NCBI GenBank assembly: GCA_012838135.1
Contig: DUPV01000014.1
Coordinates: forward strand, 1-44,641
Reading direction: 5' to 3'
Length of the DNA stretch: 44,641 bases
DNA from: Clostridiaceae bacterium
Lineage (GTDB): Bacteria; Bacillota; Clostridia; Saccharofermentanales; DTU023
Both the position numbers and the translations under genes were made by a program. Positions 41,818-44,641 of this stretch are shown piece by piece (the first letter of the stretch is position 1; each line of letters begins with the position of its first letter). The notes under the pieces are model-generated. The model did no database searches and was not told the origin of the DNA. It saw only the letters and a program-made list of their open reading frames with translations.

Positions 41818-41997
41818 ATGGCAGTTCCAAAGCGAAGATGGTCAAAAGCAAGGTCAAGACGTTCCCGCTCAAATTGGAAAGTAAAGTCCCCCGGTCTTGT
41901 GGAGTGTCCGCAATGCCACGAGTTGAAAATAAGTCATCGTGTTTGCAAAAAATGTGGCTATTATAACGGTCGTGAAATAATCGAACAAGAAATATAG
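41818..41997 (+). CDS. rpmF: Ribosomal protein bL32, zinc-binding form
   Basis: L32 is a small 50S protein. The 59-residue sequence begins MAVPKRRWSKARSRRSR and keeps all four zinc ligands (CPQC and CKKC), so this is the Zn-dependent form. GGAGG (41804-41808) is 9 nt before ATG 41818; the TTG at 41809 abuts that site and is rejected. The usual upstream DUF177 gene and downstream plsX are absent; DUF1934 and der are the neighbours instead. Confidence 0.97.
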   Translation: MAVPKRRWSKARSRRSRSNWKVKSPGLVECPQCHELKISHRVCKKCGYYNGREIIEQEI

Positions 41998-42031
41998 TTT
42001 TTTCGAATTTTTATTTTAGATGAACAATTGG

Positions 42032-42067
42032 AAGCAGCGGGAAAATTTAATAAACTCGCTGCTTTTT
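42032..42067 (+). terminator. Rho-independent terminator of rpmF
   Basis: AAGCAGCG (42032-42039) pairs with CGCTGCTT (42057-42064), extended by a G-U and a G-C pair, with a T run to 42067. Confidence 0.85.
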
Positions 42068-42122
42068 ACGTTAGTACTGTTAGAAAAAATTGAGTCAAAA
42101 TAGTTGAAAGTGGAAAACTGAT

Positions 42123-43478
42123 ATGTTAAAACCGATTGTAGCAGTAATAGGCAGACCGAATGTCGGTAAATCAACATTTTTTAATGCTATCATCGGCGAG
42201 AGAATCTCTATCGTGGATGATACGCCGGGAATAACTCGCGACCGAATCTATGCTGATACGGAATGGCTTGGTCAGGAGATAACTTTTATTGATACCGGAG
42301 GCATTGAACCGGATACTTCGGATAATATTTTAGCTGCAATGCGTAATCAAGCAGAAATTGCGATAGATACGGCTGATGTAATCATTTTTATGTGTGATCT
42401 TAAAACAGGTCTGTTGCCGGCAGATTATGAGATTGCAACCATGCTTCGCAAATCGGACAAGCCGATAATTTTAGTAGTCAATAAATCTGATAATCCGGCA
42501 AATTTGCCACCTGAAATCTATGAATTTTATCAGTTAGGACTGGGCGATTTTATTCCTATTTCAGCTTCCCATCGACTCGGTTTTACTGAAGTATTAGATC
42601 GTGTTCTGGCAGAACTGCCCGAGCAGACAACTGTTGAACAAGATGAGCAAAGAATAGCGGTTGCTGTAATCGGCAAACCGAATGTCGGGAAATCTTCATT
42701 GATTAATTATTTTTTACAAGAAGAACGGACAATTGTTTCTGATCAAGCCGGTACAACCCGTGATGCCATAGATGTTTTTTTTGAGCATCCGACCGGATCC
42801 TATCGGTTGATTGATACTGCCGGTTTGCGTCGCAAAAGCAGAATAAAAGATAAAATTGAAAAATATAGTAATTTGCGAACCGAAGCAGCAGTAAAACGAT
42901 CAGATGTCTGCTTAATCATGATTGATGCTCTTGACGGTATTACCGAACAAGATACGAAAGTTGCCGGATTGGCGCACAATAATGGTAAAGCTGCGATTTT
43001 TGTAATTAATAAATGGGATTTAATTGAGAATAAACAAGAATTGATGTCTGAAATCATGGCAGATATAAAACAGCGATTTAACTTTATGAGCTATGCTCCG
43101 CTGATTTTTGTTTCTGCCAAGACCGGACAGCGAATAGATAAGATTTTTAATTTAATTACCGAAGTATATCAGGAAGCCAACAAACGTTTATCTACTACGG
43201 TAATTAACGAGGTTCTCGCAGAAGCAACGGCAATGAATCCTACACCGCAAGACAAGGGCCGTCGTCTGAAAATTCTCTATGCAACTCAGGTTGCCGTCGG
43301 TCCGCCACAATTTGTATTTTTTGTCAACAATAAAGATTTATTGCATTTTTCTTATGAACGCTATCTTGAAAACCAATTCCGCTTGAATTTCGGTTTTGAA
43401 GGAACACCGATTTTCTTTATCTGGCGTAATCGTAAAAGAAATGAAGAATTAACTGATATATTCAGGCAGAGAGATTAA
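42123..43478 (+). CDS. der: GTPase Der (EngA)
   Basis: Der is a tandem GTPase required for 50S subunit assembly. The 451-residue protein has two G domains, with G1 GRPNVGKS at 9-16 and GKPNVGKS at about 184-191. Each has DT(P/A)G-type G3 motifs (FIDTGGIE, LIDTAGLRRK) and NKxD-type G4 motifs (VNKSDN, INKWDL). The C-terminal KH-like domain (GRRLKILYATQVAVGPPQFVFFVN) follows. The Shine-Dalgarno is weak (GTGGAAAA). It is preceded by the rpmF terminator, so it needs its own promoter, which was not resolved. Confidence 0.97.
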   Translation: MLKPIVAVIGRPNVGKSTFFNAIIGERISIVDDTPGITRDRIYADTEWLGQEITFIDTGGIEPDTSDNILAAMRNQAEIAIDTADVIIFMCDLKTGLLPADYEIATMLRKSDKPIILVVNKSDNPANLPPEIYEFYQLGLGDFIPISASHRLGFTEVLDRVLAELPEQTTVEQDEQRIAVAVIGKPNVGKSSLINYFLQEERTIVSDQAGTTRDAIDVFFEHPTGSYRLIDTAGLRRKSRIKDKIEKYSNLRTEAAVKRSDVCLIMIDALDGITEQDTKVAGLAHNNGKAAIFVINKWDLIENKQELMSEIMADIKQRFNFMSYAPLIFVSAKTGQRIDKIFNLITEVYQEANKRLSTTVINEVLAEATAMNPTPQDKGRRLKILYATQVAVGPPQFVFFVNNKDLLHFSYERYLENQFRLNFGFEGTPIFFIWRNRKRNEELTDIFRQRD

Positions 43479-43507
43479 AGGCAATTGCGAAATTTATGAA
43501 AGACAAT

Positions 43508-43535
43508 TTGATGACAAATGGCAAGATATTATAAA
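43508..43535 (+). promoter_or_regulatory. Possible typA promoter
   Basis: TTGATG (43508-43513) and TATAAA (43530-43535) are 16 bp apart in the der-typA gap. A 12-bp direct repeat AAAAGATTTGTC (43533-43544 and 43555-43566) overlaps the -10 and the predicted start near 43542. Confidence 0.4.
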
Positions 43536-43596
43536 AGATTTGTCGGGGATATAAAAAAGATTTGTCTGAATTAATTAACAGAAAGATTAAACATTG

Positions 43597-44641
43597 ATGA
43601 AAAACATTCGTAATATAGCAATTATCGCACATGTCGATCATGGCAAAACGACTTTGGTTGATGCACTATTACAACAAAGTGGAATTTTTGACGAACATCA
43701 AGCCGTTATTGAACAAGTTATGGATTCCAATGATTTGGAGAGGGAACGCGGTATTACGATCCTATCGAAAAATACGGCTGTTCAATATAAGGATTATCAT
43801 ATAAATATCATAGATACTCCCGGCCATGCTGATTTTGGAGGAGAAGTTGAACGAGTTTTGAAAATGGTTGATGGTGTTTTACTGATTGTCGATGCTTTTG
43901 ACGGACCTATGCCGCAAACTCGTTTTGTCTTGCGCAAAACTCTGGAAAAACATCTCCAACCGATTGTTATTATCAACAAAATTGATCGTCCTAATGCCAG
44001 ACCGGCAGAAGTTCTGGATCTGGTTTATGAGTTATTCATCGAATTAGATGCCACAGATGAACAAATCGAATTTCCGGTTCTATATGCATCGGCAAAAGAC
44101 GGAGCGGCATTTTATGAATTGCCGCAAGAGATTACTCCTGAATTGATTGCCAACAGCTCGATTGAACCGATTTTCCAGACAATAATTGAACGAATTCCGG
44201 AACCTCAAGGCTCGGTAGATTCAGATTTTCAGATGCTGGTTTCAAATATTGATTATGATCCTTACTTAGGCAGAATTGCAATTGGAAAAATAGAGAATGG
44301 ATGGGTTCATAATAAACAAGAAGTGGTAATTGTGAATCATTATGATCCTCATAAAAAAGTAGTAGGTAAGATCGGGAAATTAATGATCTTTCAAGGCTTG
44401 GAACGCAAAGAGATTTCAAAAGCTGAAGTCGGAGAAATAGTTGCTGTGACCGGTCTTGAAGATTTATTAATCGGCGATACAATTTGTGATCCGGAAAAAC
44501 CTGTTGCTTTGCCATTCGTTAAAATTGACGAACCGACAATTTCGATGACTTTTGCAGTTAATGACAGTCCGTTTGCAGGCAGAGAAGGTGAATATGTGAC
44601 CAGCAGACATTTAAGAGCCAGACTTGAGCGCGAAACTTATA
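43597..44641 (+). CDS. typA: Translational GTPase TypA/BipA (3' truncated by window edge)
   Basis: About 348 of the usual ~610 residues are visible before the window ends. The N terminus [19 protein letters not shown] carries G1 (AHVDHGKT); [32 protein letters not shown] (G2 and G3) and [10 protein letters not shown] (G4) identify TypA rather than EF-G or LepA. Domain 2 begins near residue 200 ([22 protein letters not shown]). TypA binds ribosomes and supports 50S assembly and growth under stress. The ribosome site is weak (GAAAG about 12 nt upstream). The frame stays open to the edge. Confidence 0.95.
   Translation, partial: MKNIRNIAIIAHVDHGKTTLVDALLQQSGIFDEHQAVIEQVMDSNDLERERGITILSKNTAVQYKDYHINIIDTPGHADFGGEVERVLKMVDGVLLIVDAFDGPMPQTRFVLRKTLEKHLQPIVIINKIDRPNARPAEVLDLVYELFIELDATDEQIEFPVLYASAKDGAAFYELPQEITPELIANSSIEPIFQTIIERIPEPQGSVDSDFQMLVSNIDYDPYLGRIAIGKIENGWVHNKQEVVIVNHYDPHKKVVGKIGKLMIFQGLERKEISKAEVGEIVAVTGLEDLLIGDTICDPEKPVALPFVKIDEPTISMTFAVNDSPFAGREGEYVTSRHLRARLERETY

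Noticed and set aside
1-44641. CRISPR arrays, tRNA or rRNA genes, insertion sequences, phage genes
   Set aside because: No regularly spaced repeats, cloverleaf signatures, transposase motifs or phage proteins were found on either strand by reading.

Overview
The window is a dense, AT-rich stretch of a low-GC Gram-positive chromosome, most likely a member of the class Clostridia (Bacillota). The basis is gene content and synteny: the block recA-recX-rimO-pgsA-acpP-rnc-smc-ftsY-ylxM-ffh-rpsP-khpA-rimM-trmD-rplS-rbgA-rnhB is a classic Firmicutes housekeeping neighbourhood. pta-ackA, tmcAL, rarA, a DUF1934 protein and a NusG-II/Gx-transporter pair fit the same group. Family-level placement (for example near Fastidiosipila or other Oscillospirales-like lineages) is only a guess. 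No phage, insertion sequence, CRISPR array, tRNA or rRNA gene was seen.

Layout. 1-1570: the tail of a small membrane protein, then a convergent orphan F420-ligase-like gene on the minus strand. 1820-6884: pdxS (with no pdxT beside it), rnhA, a Nudix ADP-ribose pyrophosphatase and an FtsK/SpoIIIE translocase. 7015-11325: folD, cinA, recA and recX. recA has a consensus-like promoter and a possible SOS box. 11318-26016: the translation, lipid, chromosome and SRP block, all on the plus strand, ending in an RNase HII-YraN fusion. 26230-32074: a GntR/UTRA regulator tightly coupled to a cysteine desulfurase and thiI (tRNA 4-thiouridine), then glyA and rarA. 32091-34206: a compact membrane redox island (Gx transporter, NusG-II protein, ApbE lipoprotein) resembling part of flavin-based extracellular electron transfer loci. 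34371-37165: tyrS and tmcAL on the minus strand. 37311-38618: an unrecognised membrane-anchored protein. 39001-44641: pta-ackA behind a near-perfect Rex operator, DUF1934, rpmF, der, and the first part of typA, cut by the window edge.

How the genes work together. Most genes serve protein synthesis (rpsP, rplS, rpmF, rimM, trmD, rimO, rbgA, der, typA, tyrS, tmcAL, thiI), membrane targeting (ftsY, ffh, ylxM), DNA maintenance (recA, recX, smc, ftsK, rarA, rnhA, rnhB) and one-carbon or central metabolism (folD, glyA, pta, ackA, pdxS). glyA and folD are consecutive steps of one-carbon metabolism, and pdxS makes the PLP used by GlyA and the cysteine desulfurase.

No clearly new multi-gene system is visible. 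The best leads are the Rex site controlling acetate fermentation, the stripped-down eetA/eetB/apbE-like island without a visible flavinylated substrate, interleaved inverted repeats upstream of recA, a 60-nt near-perfect hairpin before a possibly leaderless ylxM, the RNase HII-YraN fusion, and a repeat-derived insertion in TrmD.
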